Assembly: GCF_014698145.1 (NCBI RefSeq) | Contig: NZ_JACJSM010000018.1 | Location: forward strand, 53,831-117,830 | DNA from: Oscillatoria sp. FACHB-1406 | Lineage (GTDB): Bacteria; Cyanobacteriota; Cyanobacteriia; Cyanobacteriales; Spirulinaceae | Length of the DNA stretch: 64,000 nucleotides | Direction: 5' to 3' | Shown here: one piece after another, positions 43,338 through 51,947 of the stretch | Layout: each line of letters begins with the position of its first letter | Position numbering within the stretch: position 1 is the stretch's first letter | Made by a program: the position numbers and the translations under genes | The notes under the pieces: generated by a model | The model's database searches: none | Told to the model about the DNA's origin: nothing | What the model saw: only the letters and a program-made list of their open reading frames with translations

Positions 43338-43733
43338 ATGACTTACGCGATTATTGAAGCCGGTGGAACGCAACTTCGCGTCGAACCCGGTCGTTTTTAT
43401 GACATCAACCGTCTGACAGCGGGCGATGATGGCAAATATGTCATCGATAAAGTGCTATTAATCAATCATGACGGTGAAATTACCGTCGGTCAACCCACAA
43501 TTGAAGGGGCGACCGTAGAAGGTACGGTGCTTTCGGAACTGCGCGGTCGTAAGGTTCTCGTTTACAAAATGAAACCGAAGAAGAAAACCCGCAAAAAACG
43601 AGGACACCGCCAAGAGTTGAGCCGCTTGATGATTGATTCGATTTCCCTAAGCGGTACGGTTCTGTCGAAAGCGGAGGCTAGAGCAGAATCAGTCTCGGAT
43701 GACAGCGAGGATGAGTCGGGCGAGGAAGAATAG
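43338..43733 (+). CDS. rplU: 50S ribosomal protein L21
   Basis: A 131-residue L21 with the start MTYAIIEAGGTQLRVEPGRFYDIN (read in parts) and the basic RNA-binding end KMKPKKKTRKKRGHRQ. An acidic, serine-rich tail of about 20 residues (SVSDDSEDESGEEE) extends beyond the usual L21 end. L21 binds 23S rRNA in the large subunit. It is followed by rpmA after 68 bases, the standard rplU-rpmA order. Confidence 0.97.
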   Translation: MTYAIIEAGGTQLRVEPGRFYDINRLTAGDDGKYVIDKVLLINHDGEITVGQPTIEGATVEGTVLSELRGRKVLVYKMKPKKKTRKKRGHRQELSRLMIDSISLSGTVLSKAEARAESVSDDSEDESGEEE

Positions 43734-43801
43734 GCTCGATATCGCTCGGTACAATAGTAAAGACATTTTGAACGCTAAGCTAAGGCTAGAGAGAAGAAAT
43801 C

Positions 43802-44074
43802 ATGGCTCATAAGAAAGGAACGGGCAGTACCCGAAACGGTCGCGATTCTAACCCTAAATTTTTAGGCGTGAAGCGCTACGGCGGTCAAGTCGTCAGAGCG
43901 GGGAATATCCTCGTGCGCCAACGCGGAACCAAATTTCACCCGGGTCACAATGTCGGGCGCGGCGGCGACGATACGCTGTTCGCGTTGATTGATGGCGTGG
44001 TGAAGTTCGAGCGCGTTGACCGCCGCCGTCAGAAAATTAGTGTCTATGCCACCCCAGTCGAAGCTGCATCCTAG
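43802..44074 (+). CDS. rpmA: 50S ribosomal protein L27
   Basis: A 90-residue L27 beginning [20 protein letters not shown], with [21 protein letters not shown] and [18 protein letters not shown] (in parts). The N-terminal tail reaches the peptidyl-transferase centre of the ribosome. The start has a GAGAGAAG element upstream. A hairpin terminator follows at 44128-44157. Confidence 0.97.
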   Translation: MAHKKGTGSTRNGRDSNPKFLGVKRYGGQVVRAGNILVRQRGTKFHPGHNVGRGGDDTLFALIDGVVKFERVDRRRQKISVYATPVEAAS

Positions 44075-44127
44075 GCTGGTAAAGTGAAGGAGGGACTTCC
44101 CTAATTGTCCCTCAATGGGTGCATCTC

Positions 44128-44160
44128 GGGGGCGTACTTGTTACAAAGTTCGCCCCCTTA
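44128..44160 (+). terminator. Terminator-like hairpin after rpmA
   Basis: GGGGGCG (44128-44134) pairs with CGCCCCC (44151-44157), followed by TTA. The T-tract is weak, but the position and stem strength fit the end of the rplU-rpmA transcript. Confidence 0.65.
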
Positions 44161-44315
44161 TCCTTAATTAGCCAACCTTGAGTAATACGAAGTTCGACTC
44201 ATTAGGTAGGGTAATCCGTATCCCCTTAGCTAGCAATCCCTACGCCAAAATCCAGACGCGATAAGGCACAATTTAAATTATTAAGTTTCTAGATCGTCTA
44301 CACATAGCGCGAACG

Positions 44316-46295
44316 ATGACTGTACTGGAAAAAGGAAACATTACGATCCACACTGAGAATATATTTCCGATTATCAAGAAATCTCTCTACACCGACCACG
44401 AGATCTTCTTGCGGGAATTAATCTCTAATAGCGTTGATGCCATCAATAAGCTGAAAATGATCTCCTATTCTGGAGAAATTGACGGCACCTTACCCGAACC
44501 AGAAATCGAGATTCGCATCGATAAAGACAACAAAACCCTCTCTGTCTCCGACAACGGTATCGGGATGACGGCGGAGGAAATTAAGAAATATATTAATCAG
44601 GTTGCCTTCTCCAGCGCTGAAGAATTTATTCAAAAGTATCAAAAAAGCGCCGACCAACAAATTATCGGTCACTTTGGCTTAGGGTTCTACTCCAGCTTCA
44701 TGGTCGCTAAGCACGTTGAGATTGACACCCTTTCTCACCGTTCGGGTTCGCAAGCGATCCACTGGAGTTGCGACGGTTCGCCGGAGTTTGAATTAACCAA
44801 TAGCGATCGGACGACACCGGGAACGACAATTACCCTCACCCTGATGGATGAGGAAACAGAATACGCAGAACCCTCGCGCATCAAGCAACTGGTGAAAACC
44901 TATTGCGACTTTATGCCGTTCCCGATTAAACTCGACGGCGAAGTCATCAACAAACAGCGCGCTTTATGGAAGGAGTCGCCGCAAAACCTCACTAAAGAAG
45001 ATTACCTCGAATTCTATCGCTACCTCTATCCTTTCCAAGACGAACCTTTACTTTGGGTTCACCTCAACACCGACTATCCGTTTCTGTTGAACGGAATTCT
45101 CTATTTCCCGAAGCTGAAGCCGGATGTCGATATTAATAAAGGTCAGATTAAACTTTTCTGCAATCAAGTCTTTGTGAGCGACCATTGCGAAGAGATTATC
45201 CCCGACTTTTTGATGCCGTTGCGCGGTGTAATCGACAGTACCGATATTCCTCTCAATGTCTCTCGCAGCGCGCTTACGAACGATCGCACCGTGCGCCGCA
45301 TTACCGATTATATCGCGAAGAAGATCGGCGATCGCCTTAAATCTCTCTACAGCGAAGATCGCGCCGAATATGTTCGCTCTTGGGAAGATGTTGGCACTTT
45401 TGTCAAGTTCGGCTCGCTTAAAGACGATAAGTTTAAAAAGCAAGTCGAAGATATTATTATCTTCCGCACGACGCATGAAGGCGCTGCTGTCTCAGAAGAG
45501 CAACCGAAAGTAGAAGTCCAAGCCGCAGAAGGCGATATTTGGCAAGATGCAACGCCTGAAGAAAAATCGACGGCGGGCGAGGGTTATACTACTTTGAAAG
45601 AATACCTCGATCGCAACAAGGAACGTCACGAAAATCGCGTTTATTACTGCACCGATTCGGGAACGCAATCAACCTACGTCGAGCTTTACAAAAACCAAGG
45701 TTTAGAAGTCCTCTATATGGACTCCTTCATCGACACGAACTACTTTATTCCCTTCCTAGAACGGGAATATAACGATGTCAATTTCTCCCGCGTCGATGCC
45801 GAACTCGAGCAAACACTATTCGATGAAAATCAAGCTAGCGAAATTGTCGATCCCAAGACCAATAAAACTCGCAGCGAACTCGTTAAGGAACTGTTCGAGA
45901 AAGCCTTGAATAATCCTAAAGTCACGATTCGTACCGAGTCGCTGAAATCGGATACGCCAGAAACTGCGCCGCCTGCGATGGTAATTTTACCCGAACAGAT
46001 GCGCCGCCTCCAGGAAATGACAGCGCTGCTGCAACAACAAGCGGTACGCTTCCCCGACGAACACACGCTGTTAGTTAATACTGCCCATCCGATGATTCAA
46101 AAGTTAGTTGAAATCGGGCAAGGTGGAATTATTCAAGGCGGCGGAACTTCGAGTTCTGGCGAGTTAGCTGATGCGATGTGCCAGCACGTTTACGATTTAG
46201 CGCTGTTCTCCCAAAAGGGATTTACGGCGGAGAGTATGAAGGATTTCGTGACGCGCTCGAATCAACTTTTGACTCGCGTTGCCGAACGGTTGTAA
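44316..46295 (+). CDS. htpG: Molecular chaperone HtpG (Hsp90)
   Basis: A 659-residue Hsp90 homologue. The N-terminal GHKL ATPase shows LISNSVDAINKL, SVSDNGIGMT and GHFGLGFYSSFMVA. The middle domain includes NVSRSALTND, and the C-terminal dimerisation domain ends at NQLLTRVAERL. It is cytoplasmic, ATP-dependent, and in cyanobacteria linked to heat and light stress and to phycobilisome linker assembly. A short partial duplication of its last codons lies just downstream. Confidence 0.96.
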   Translation: MTVLEKGNITIHTENIFPIIKKSLYTDHEIFLRELISNSVDAINKLKMISYSGEIDGTLPEPEIEIRIDKDNKTLSVSDNGIGMTAEEIKKYINQVAFSSAEEFIQKYQKSADQQIIGHFGLGFYSSFMVAKHVEIDTLSHRSGSQAIHWSCDGSPEFELTNSDRTTPGTTITLTLMDEETEYAEPSRIKQLVKTYCDFMPFPIKLDGEVINKQRALWKESPQNLTKEDYLEFYRYLYPFQDEPLLWVHLNTDYPFLLNGILYFPKLKPDVDINKGQIKLFCNQVFVSDHCEEIIPDFLMPLRGVIDSTDIPLNVSRSALTNDRTVRRITDYIAKKIGDRLKSLYSEDRAEYVRSWEDVGTFVKFGSLKDDKFKKQVEDIIIFRTTHEGAAVSEEQPKVEVQAAEGDIWQDATPEEKSTAGEGYTTLKEYLDRNKERHENRVYYCTDSGTQSTYVELYKNQGLEVLYMDSFIDTNYFIPFLEREYNDVNFSRVDAELEQTLFDENQASEIVDPKTNKTRSELVKELFEKALNNPKVTIRTESLKSDTPETAPPAMVILPEQMRRLQEMTALLQQQAVRFPDEHTLLVNTAHPMIQKLVEIGQGGIIQGGGTSSSGELADAMCQHVYDLALFSQKGFTAESMKDFVTRSNQLLTRVAERL

Positions 46296-46364
46296 TCTGA
46301 TTCTTTTTGAGGGTGAATGTCTGTTCGCCGAACGATTGTAATCTAATTCTTTTGGGGGCGAATG
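46281..46364 (+). repeat. Tandem duplication of the htpG 3' end
   Basis: The segment 46281-46319 (last htpG codons plus 24 bases) recurs with about six differences at 46327-46364. The second copy has GCCGAACGATTGTAATC for GCCGAACGGTTGTAATC. It runs into a dispersed hairpin (GGGGCGAATGG / CATTCGCCCC, about 46355-46375). Confidence 0.8.
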
Positions 46365-46437
46365 GCATTCGCCCCTACTATTTTGGGGCTTAAACTTAAA
46401 ACAACAATGCCCGCTTGATAAACGCTACTTGCTTGTA

Positions 46438-46553
46438 ATACCAATTGAATATGAGGTTGCACAGAATCGACTCCCCTCTATTTTGGGTTAAATGGTGCGT
46501 TACGCTTCGCACTCCGCACCCTACTTCTATGCAGCTTCACATCAATCTGGTAT
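46438..46553. repeat. 116-bp dispersed element with ATACCAATTGA-type ends, copy 1
   Basis: The left end ATACCAATTGAATATGAGGT and the right end (complement of ATACCAGATTGATGTGAAGC) are imperfect inverted repeats. The interior includes AGAATCGACTC and GGTGCGTTACGCTTCGC. A second, right-truncated copy lies at 48322-48412. Confidence 0.7.
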
Positions 46554-46656
46554 GACTGTATGTTTATAAGCGCACAAAAGCTTTGGCTGGTGGGCGCTGC
46601 CCACCCTACCCAATGTCCTATTTTTGGATTTAATACCGATTCGTCGGTTGATAGTT

Positions 46657-46830
46657 TTACTCAGTTTTGTAGGAACCTGGTTTGAAGAGTAGGGACGTTG
46701 TATACAACGTCCCTACCCTACTATTTTTTTCCCCCTCCTCTTTTGAAAATAGAGGCGCAACGGTGGCAAAAATGAGTCCCGATAGCACGAGAACTTCGAC
46801 GATTCTCAATCCGATATTGCTCGATTTCAT
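46657..46830 (-). CDS. Small single-helix membrane protein coupled to the cytochrome gene
   Basis: A 57-codon gene whose ATG overlaps the stop of the b-type cytochrome gene (ATGA), so it is probably co-translated. Residues 8-28 form one hydrophobic helix (LRIVEVLVLSGLIFATVAPLF in sequence order). The last 20 residues are encoded by a dispersed palindrome (46690-46718; GTAGGGACGTTG arms) and sequence beyond it. The original C-terminus may therefore have ended sooner. No family recognised. Confidence 0.6.
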   Translation of the reverse strand: MKSSNIGLRIVEVLVLSGLIFATVAPLFSKEEGEKNSRVGTLYTTSLLFKPGSYKTE

Positions 46831-47432
46831 TTGTCTCTTAATCGCTGCCACTGGTCTTGAATTTGTTGCCACCAAACGCGGGGCGAATCTTCGGGGCGAT
46901 ACTCTGTAGAATACATCGATCGCACCAACGCTACACCCCCAACTTTTAACCCCATAACCATATGGATTCCCAGGCAAACGCTTAGAATCACCCAGCCCCA
47001 AAGATGGGCGCGATACCAGGGAGAATCGAGTTGTCCGGCGGGAAGCCATTCTTCTTTCATCATTCGTCCTGTCGCGATCGCGAAAGTCGCCGCCAGGAGC
47101 ATAATGGTATTAACGACGCGATGCCAGCTATACCAGCCAATCGGTTTATTGAGTTGCCCCAACTTCCCCCACGTATCGGGCTGAATTAAACGTTTTGCCC
47201 CTAAATGAAAGCTGTAGAGGGCAAACAGGGGCATGAGGAGGAAAAATGCTACGCCGAAAGTGCCGTGAATGCCGATGATATCGCCAATTTTGGGCAGGGG
47301 TAGGCGGATTAAGCGCCCATCGTAGGTATTGTATACCCAAAAGGAAGTCGCGATCGCCAGCAGCGCGATCGCAGCATTTAAGCCGTGTAAGATTCGCAGC
47401 AAGAGCGGTTGATAAAGGCGAGCAGGCGACAT
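46827..47432 (-). CDS. b-type cytochrome (cytochrome b561/hydrogenase-type four-helix)
   Basis: A 201-residue membrane protein with four hydrophobic helices. Histidines suited to bind heme b are seen as LRILHGLNAAIALL, IGIHGTFGVAFFL, YSWHRVVNTIMLLAATF and LGIHMVMGLKVGG. This arrangement fits the cytochrome b561/Ni-Fe-hydrogenase b-subunit superfamily. It would carry electrons within the membrane, but the partner is not encoded here. A 57-codon single-helix gene overlaps its stop. Confidence 0.82.
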   Translation of the reverse strand: MSPARLYQPLLLRILHGLNAAIALLAIATSFWVYNTYDGRLIRLPLPKIGDIIGIHGTFGVAFFLLMPLFALYSFHLGAKRLIQPDTWGKLGQLNKPIGWYSWHRVVNTIMLLAATFAIATGRMMKEEWLPAGQLDSPWYRAHLWGWVILSVCLGIHMVMGLKVGGVALVRSMYSTEYRPEDSPRVWWQQIQDQWQRLRDK

Positions 47433-47603
47433 TTTAATGGGTGTTAAAATAGCTTAGTTTATAATTACAATAGCAAGGTTTAATGGCTTTGTCTAGAGTT
47501 TTTATCAATAATGAATCAATTTTGAAAAAATAATGATTCAATTCTATAAACACTCCGTCGCTGCCTAACAAAATCTCTCCAAACTCTTATTCGTTACTCC
47601 TGA

Positions 47604-48167
47604 ATGTACGACTTCATCACTCCCATTTTGCTCGGAATCGGACTGTCTGCCGATGCGTTTGCGGTTTCTCTTTCCAGCGGCTTAGCCATTAAGCACCTCA
47701 CCCTCAATAAAATCCTCAAAATTGCGCTTTTCTTTGGCGGGTTCCAAGCCATCATGCCTCTTATCGGTTGGGCATTAGGTTATGGTTTCAGGGGTTTAAT
47801 TGCCGATATCGATCATTGGATTGCGTTTGGCTTGCTGCTCGCGATCGGCGGTAAAATGATTCGCGAAGCCTTTCAAGAAGAAGAGAAGGATAAAAAATTC
47901 AACCCTCTCGATACTTATACCTTATTAACGCTTTCGATCGCTACCAGTATCGATGCTTTAGCCGCCGGAATTAGTTTAGCCGTTGTAAAAACGCCTGTTC
48001 TTATGGCAGCTAGCATTATTGGAACAATTACTTTTTTCTTGTCTGGATTTGGTGTTGCGATCGGGCATCGCTTTGGAAACTTTTGTCGGGATAAAGTCGA
48101 AATTTGTGGCGGGGTTGTTTTAATCGCGATCGGCTTTAAAATTCTAATCGAGCATTTAACGCAATAA
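47604..48167 (+). CDS. mntP: Manganese efflux pump MntP family protein
   Basis: A 187-residue membrane protein of the MntP (DUF204) family with about six helices in two related halves. Each half has the conserved acidic motif: Asp17 in GIGLSADAFAVSLS and Asp117 in SIATSIDALAAGIS. It is expected to export Mn2+ from the cytoplasm. The upstream 170 bases show no yybP-ykoY riboswitch that I can recognise. It is divergent from the cytochrome gene. Confidence 0.88.
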   Translation: MYDFITPILLGIGLSADAFAVSLSSGLAIKHLTLNKILKIALFFGGFQAIMPLIGWALGYGFRGLIADIDHWIAFGLLLAIGGKMIREAFQEEEKDKKFNPLDTYTLLTLSIATSIDALAAGISLAVVKTPVLMAASIIGTITFFLSGFGVAIGHRFGNFCRDKVEICGGVVLIAIGFKILIEHLTQ

Positions 48168-48202
48168 ATTATGAATGATGAGTGAGGAGTTAAGCTCGTA
48201 CC

Positions 48203-48315
48203 GAATGGCACTGAAATAAGAGTTGAAAAATCGCCCGTAGAGACGTTGTATACAACGTCGTTATTGATATTTTGTAGGGTGGGCAGCGCCCACCAGCCTT
48301 GAATCAGTGCCATTC
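48203..48315. mobile_element. MITE-like element, family A, copy 2
   Basis: A 113-bp element with ends GAATGGCACTGA / TCAGTGCCATTC, an internal GTAGAGACGTTG palindrome and the GGTGGGC/GCCCACC hairpin. Flanking direct repeats are AAGCTCGTACC (48192-48202) and AAGCTAGTACC (48316-48326). It abuts a copy of the ATACCAATTGA element. Confidence 0.78.
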
Positions 48316-48321
48316 AAGCTA

Positions 48322-48412
48322 GTACCAATTGAAGATGACCTGGCGCAGAATCGACTCTCCTTCATTTTTGGCTAAAATAATGGTGCGTTACGCTTCGCTA
48401 ACACACCCTACT
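48322..48412. repeat. Dispersed element with ACCAATTGA end, copy 2 (truncated)
   Basis: It shares CAATTGAAGATGA, CAGAATCGACTC and TGGTGCGTTACGCTTCGC with 46438-46553 but lacks the right inverted end. It lies between family A copy 2 and the tandem repeat array. Confidence 0.7.
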
Positions 48413-48416
48413 AATA

Positions 48417-48715
48417 ATGAATAGTGAATAATGAATGGGGAAGGGTGAATAATGAATAATGAATAGTGAATAATGAATGGGGAAGGGTGAATAATGAATA
48501 CTTAAACGACTGTTAGAATTTCTCTCACCCCGTCCCCCCCTCACCCCGTCACCCCATCACCCCATCACCCCATCACCCCGTCACCCCGTCACCCCGTCTC
48601 CCCATCACCCCGTCACCCCGTCACCCCGTCCCCCCCTCACCCCCTCACCCCCTCACCCCCTCACCCAGTCTCCCCCTCACCCCCTCACCCAGTCCCCCCC
48701 TCACCCCCTCACCCT
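48417..48715. repeat. Long composite tandem repeat: GAATAAT 7-mers, 27-bp core, ACCCCGTC 8-mers
   Basis: Heptamers (48417-48499, including a duplicated 40-base block) precede the 27-bp core (48500-48526), which is identical to 2309-2335. About 22 octamers of the ACCCCGTC/ACCCCATC/ACCCCCTC type follow, up to 48715. The octamer part is purely C/T-rich on the plus strand, with an A or G every eighth base. It lies 70 bases before gatB. Confidence 0.88.
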
Positions 48716-48782
48716 CTATTGTCCGAACGTACAAGATACAATAGAGCATCGGAACGCATAGAAAAATGACACTTGCTGCCCT

Positions 48783-50282
48783 ATGACTACAACCGCCCCC
48801 GCTAAGCCCAAAACAGACTACGAAGCTGTCATCGGTTTAGAAACGCACTGCCAACTCAACACCAACACCAAAATCTTTAGCCCCGTTTCTACCGAATTCG
48901 GCGCGCCGCCGAACGCAAATATTTCTCCGATTTGCCTCGGATACCCCGGCGTACTGCCCGTACTCAACGAAAAAGTCCTCGAATATGCCGTTAAAGCGGG
49001 ACTCGCTCTCAACTGCACAATTGCGCCTTATAGTAAATTCGATCGCAAACAGTATTTTTATCCCGATCTGCCCAAAAATTATCAAATTTCTCAGTACGAT
49101 TTACCCATCGCCGAACATGGCTGGTTAGAAATCGAACTCGTCGATAAACAAAGCAGCGAAGTCACGCGCAAAAAAATTGGTATCACCCGCTTGCATATGG
49201 AAGAAGATGCGGGAAAATTAGTACATGGCGGAAGCGATCGCCTTGCGGGTTCGACGCACTCCCTCGTCGATTTTAATCGCGCGGGTATACCGTTGCTTGA
49301 AATCGTCTCCGAACCCGATTTGCGATCGGGAAAAGAAGCAGCAGAATACGGTAGAGAATTACGCCGCATCGTGCGCTACCTCGGCATTAGCGATGGCAAT
49401 ATGCAAGAAGGTTCGCTGCGCTGCGATGTGAATATTTCCGTGCGTCCGGTGGGACAAAAAGAGTTTGGCGTTAAGGTAGAAATTAAGAATATGAACTCCT
49501 TTAATGCCATTGAAAAAGCGATAGACTACGAAATCGATCGCCAAATTAAAGCCATTGCGAATGGCGAACCCATCCGCCAAGAAACGCGCCTTTGGGAAGA
49601 AGGCAGCCAACGCACGATTAGTATGCGCAGTAAGGAAGGTTCGAGCGACTATCGATATTTTCCCGAACCAGATTTACCGCCGATTGAAGTATCGCCAGCC
49701 CAGAAAGAAGAATGGCATTCGCAACTTCCCGAACTTCCGGCAGCTAAGCGCCACCGCTACGAAAGCGAGTTAGAACTCTCGGCTTACGATGCGCGCGTTC
49801 TCACCGAAGAAGGTTCGACAGCAGAATACTTTGAAGCCGCCTTAAAAAAGGGGGCAAATGCCAAACAAGTTGCGAACTGGGTAATGGGCGATTTAGCTGC
49901 CTATGTTAACAGCGCTAAACTCAATAGCCTCAGCGATTTAGCCTTAAAACCCGAGGGGTTAGCTGAATTGGTTAATTTAATCGAAAAGGGAACGATTAGC
50001 GGCAAAATCGCCAAAGAAATTCTACCCGAACTCTTGACAAATCCCGTAGAGTCTGTTGAGAAGTTTATTAGCGATCGCGGTTTAATCCAAATGTCCGACG
50101 CGGGCGAGTTAGAAAAAATCGTCGATGAAATTATCGCTGCCCATCCCCAAGAAGTCGAACAATTCCGCAACGGCAAAACTAAATTGCAAGGATTTTTTGT
50201 GGGACAGGTGATGAAGAAAACCAGCGGACGCGCCGATCCGAAATTGACGAACCAACTGTTAGGACGCAAGTTAAAGGGGTAG
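48783..50282 (+). CDS. gatB: Asp-tRNA(Asn)/Glu-tRNA(Gln) amidotransferase subunit B
   Basis: A 499-residue GatB, the kinase/transamidase subunit of GatCAB that turns Glu-tRNA(Gln) (and Asp-tRNA(Asn)) into the correct aminoacyl-tRNA. It has the family motifs YEAVIGLETHCQLNT, FGAPPNANISPICLGYPG, FDRKQYFYPDLPKNYQISQYD, LEEDAGK-like MEEDAGKLVH, and the C-terminal YqeY-like tail (GFFVGQVMKKTSGRADPKL). gatA and gatC are not in the window, as usual for cyanobacteria. Confidence 0.97.
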   Translation: MTTTAPAKPKTDYEAVIGLETHCQLNTNTKIFSPVSTEFGAPPNANISPICLGYPGVLPVLNEKVLEYAVKAGLALNCTIAPYSKFDRKQYFYPDLPKNYQISQYDLPIAEHGWLEIELVDKQSSEVTRKKIGITRLHMEEDAGKLVHGGSDRLAGSTHSLVDFNRAGIPLLEIVSEPDLRSGKEAAEYGRELRRIVRYLGISDGNMQEGSLRCDVNISVRPVGQKEFGVKVEIKNMNSFNAIEKAIDYEIDRQIKAIANGEPIRQETRLWEEGSQRTISMRSKEGSSDYRYFPEPDLPPIEVSPAQKEEWHSQLPELPAAKRHRYESELELSAYDARVLTEEGSTAEYFEAALKKGANAKQVANWVMGDLAAYVNSAKLNSLSDLALKPEGLAELVNLIEKGTISGKIAKEILPELLTNPVESVEKFISDRGLIQMSDAGELEKIVDEIIAAHPQEVEQFRNGKTKLQGFFVGQVMKKTSGRADPKLTNQLLGRKLKG

Positions 50283-50422
50283 TTTGGGGAGGCAAAATAC
50301 CCCAATGTTTTATTCTTTTGAGGAAGATTAAGCATTTTTACTTTAAATAAAAAATGCTGAGAGAAAAATTCTTTACATAATCTTCACGCGAAATCCTGCA
50401 ATCTTCATCAAAACAATACAAT

Positions 50423-50516
50423 GAGGGGAATTGCCCCTCACCCATCAATGCTACATTTTGATAAGTAGATGCACCCTGATAATTGGGGGAGTCGCCAAGG
50501 TGGCTCTCCTTTTTTA
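50423..50516 (+). ncRNA. Candidate small RNA, unit 1
   Basis: A possible -10 element (TACAAT, about 50417-50422) precedes a GAGGGG-AATT-CCCCTC-type hairpin, a linker, and a conserved block AGTAGATGCACCCTGAT (50464 on). A terminator stem (GAGTCGC-CAAG-GTGGCTC) with six T residues at 50510-50515 ends it. The 54-base conserved block and terminator recur at 50784-50836. It may instead be the gatB terminator region. I cannot match it to a named RNA family. Confidence 0.45.
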
Positions 50517-50783
50517 TTTATAGGCTGAGAGAAATTTTTTGTCATTTAAAGTAAATAGGGATTGTGTCAATTACCGAGAGAGGTCGTTCGAGGTAAAAGC
50601 GAGTTTGACTGTACTCAATGGTTACACTGACGTTTGAGGGGGATTGCTTTGTGAGGAAACTCCCCCCGCTAAAGTTGCCCTCCCCAAAACTCAAGCCAAC
50701 TGATAACAGGGTTTGAGAGGGAATTTCCATGATTTTTTTCTTGGGGGGTGACACCCCTCACCCCCTCGTGTTATATTGCATTT

Positions 50784-50836
50784 AGTAGATGCACCCTGAT
50801 GATTGGGGGAGTCACTCAGGTGGCTCTCTTTTTTTT
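50784..50836 (+). ncRNA. Candidate small RNA, unit 2 (conserved 3' block and terminator)
   Basis: A second copy of the AGTAGATGCACCCTGAT block, differing at few positions. It ends in the terminator stem GAGTCAC-TCAG-GTGGCTC and eight T residues. It too is preceded by a GGGGTG/CACCCC hairpin region (50755-50775). Sequence changes in the terminator loop keep pairing in the stem through G-T wobble. Confidence 0.45.
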
Positions 50837-50861
50837 GGCCATCTAGAACCCGTTGTTAGCA

Positions 50862-51947
50862 TCAACCGCTGGTTAAGAGCGTCCAGTAGCGCTCGTAAAC
50901 TTCGTCAATCTCATTACCGACAGGGGCAATTCCTTCACAGCGTCTGAGGGCGGGATTGGGGGGAAACAAGCTGACGTTATTTTGAATTTCCGACGGCAGT
51001 AGTTCAAATGCTTCGCGGTTGGGCGTGGCAAAGCTCAAACGCTCGCAGATTTGGGCGGCAATCTCTGGTTGCAGCATAAAGTTTATCCAAGCATAAGCCC
51101 CTTCAAGATTGGGTGCGGTGCGGGGAATGACAAGGGTATCGGTGAAGAGGGAGGAACCGCTTAAGGGGAGAACGTAGGCGAGATCGGGATTTTCTGGCAT
51201 TAATTCGTTCGCATCGGAGGAGTAACACATCGCAACGAGCAGATCTCCGGTTAACATGGGATTGCGCCATGCGTCCGAAGTAAAGGACGCGATCGCGGGT
51301 TTCAAACGTCTTAGTTTTTCGTAAGCTTGCCCAATTTCCTCCGGGTTGGTGGAATTGTAGGAATATCCCAAAGAGCGCAACACCGCGCCCATCACTTCGC
51401 GCACGTCATTGAGGAGCGTGATGCGCTTCGAGAGCAAGTCTTGGTATTCCCAGAAAAAATCCCAATCTTGGGGTAATTCCTTCAACTTAGCGCGATTGTA
51501 AATTAACCCCGTCGTTCCCCAACTTAAAGGAATGCTGTAGCGATTTTCAGGATCGTAAATCGGGTTGATAAAACGCTCGAACAAGCGATCGAACCCCACG
51601 ATACGCGATCGCTCCAACTCCGTCAATAACCCCAAAGTCGCCATTTTTTGCACCATGTAGTCCGAGGGGTAGATAATACTGTAAGCACCGCCGCCGCTGG
51701 CTTGGATGCGCGCGAGCATCGCTTCGTTAGAATCAAAAACATCGGCAATGGCGCGAATTCCCGTTTGCTGCTCGAAGCGAGCGAGCAAATCGTCATCGAT
51801 ATACCCCGCCCAAGTGTAAATGTACAATTCGTTCCCAGATGTTTGAGCGACAGGCTGGGCGCTAACGCTCGCAAGCGTCCAACCGCATCCCGAAAGTGCA
51901 AGTCCCGAGAGTGCGGCAGAAGAGAGTAAAAATTGACGGCGTTTCAC
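50862..51947 (-). CDS. potD: Spermidine/putrescine ABC transporter substrate-binding lipoprotein (PotD-like)
   Basis: A 361-residue periplasmic binding protein. The signal MKRRQFLLSSAALSGLALSGC combines a twin-basic start with lipobox LSGC. The mature part is PotD-like (NELYIYTWAGYIDDDLLARFEQQTG, IIYPSDYMVQKMA, IPLSWGTTGLIYNR, AMCYSSDANELM, in parts). It should bind polyamines. No permease or ATPase genes are adjacent, so it is an orphan or works with a distant transporter. The GTG start lacks a clear Shine-Dalgarno. Confidence 0.9.
   Translation of the reverse strand: MKRRQFLLSSAALSGLALSGCGWTLASVSAQPVAQTSGNELYIYTWAGYIDDDLLARFEQQTGIRAIADVFDSNEAMLARIQASGGGAYSIIYPSDYMVQKMATLGLLTELERSRIVGFDRLFERFINPIYDPENRYSIPLSWGTTGLIYNRAKLKELPQDWDFFWEYQDLLSKRITLLNDVREVMGAVLRSLGYSYNSTNPEEIGQAYEKLRRLKPAIASFTSDAWRNPMLTGDLLVAMCYSSDANELMPENPDLAYVLPLSGSSLFTDTLVIPRTAPNLEGAYAWINFMLQPEIAAQICERLSFATPNREAFELLPSEIQNNVSLFPPNPALRRCEGIAPVGNEIDEVYERYWTLLTSG

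Noticed and set aside
46657..47049. 130-codon minus-strand frame across the cytochrome gene
   Set aside because: The upstream part is a shadow of the cytochrome coding sequence; only the last 57 codons, from the overlapping ATG, look genuine.
47433..47603. Manganese riboswitch (yybP-ykoY) before mntP
   Set aside because: I looked for the characteristic paired GGGGAGUA-type loops and did not find them.
48530..48715. CRISPR array
   Set aside because: The repeats are 8-mers in direct tandem without unique spacers, and no cas genes are present.
50542..50730. 62-codon minus-strand frame between the two small-RNA-like units
   Set aside because: No ribosome-binding site, no recognisable family and no supporting neighbours; it may exist by chance in this repeat-rich gap.
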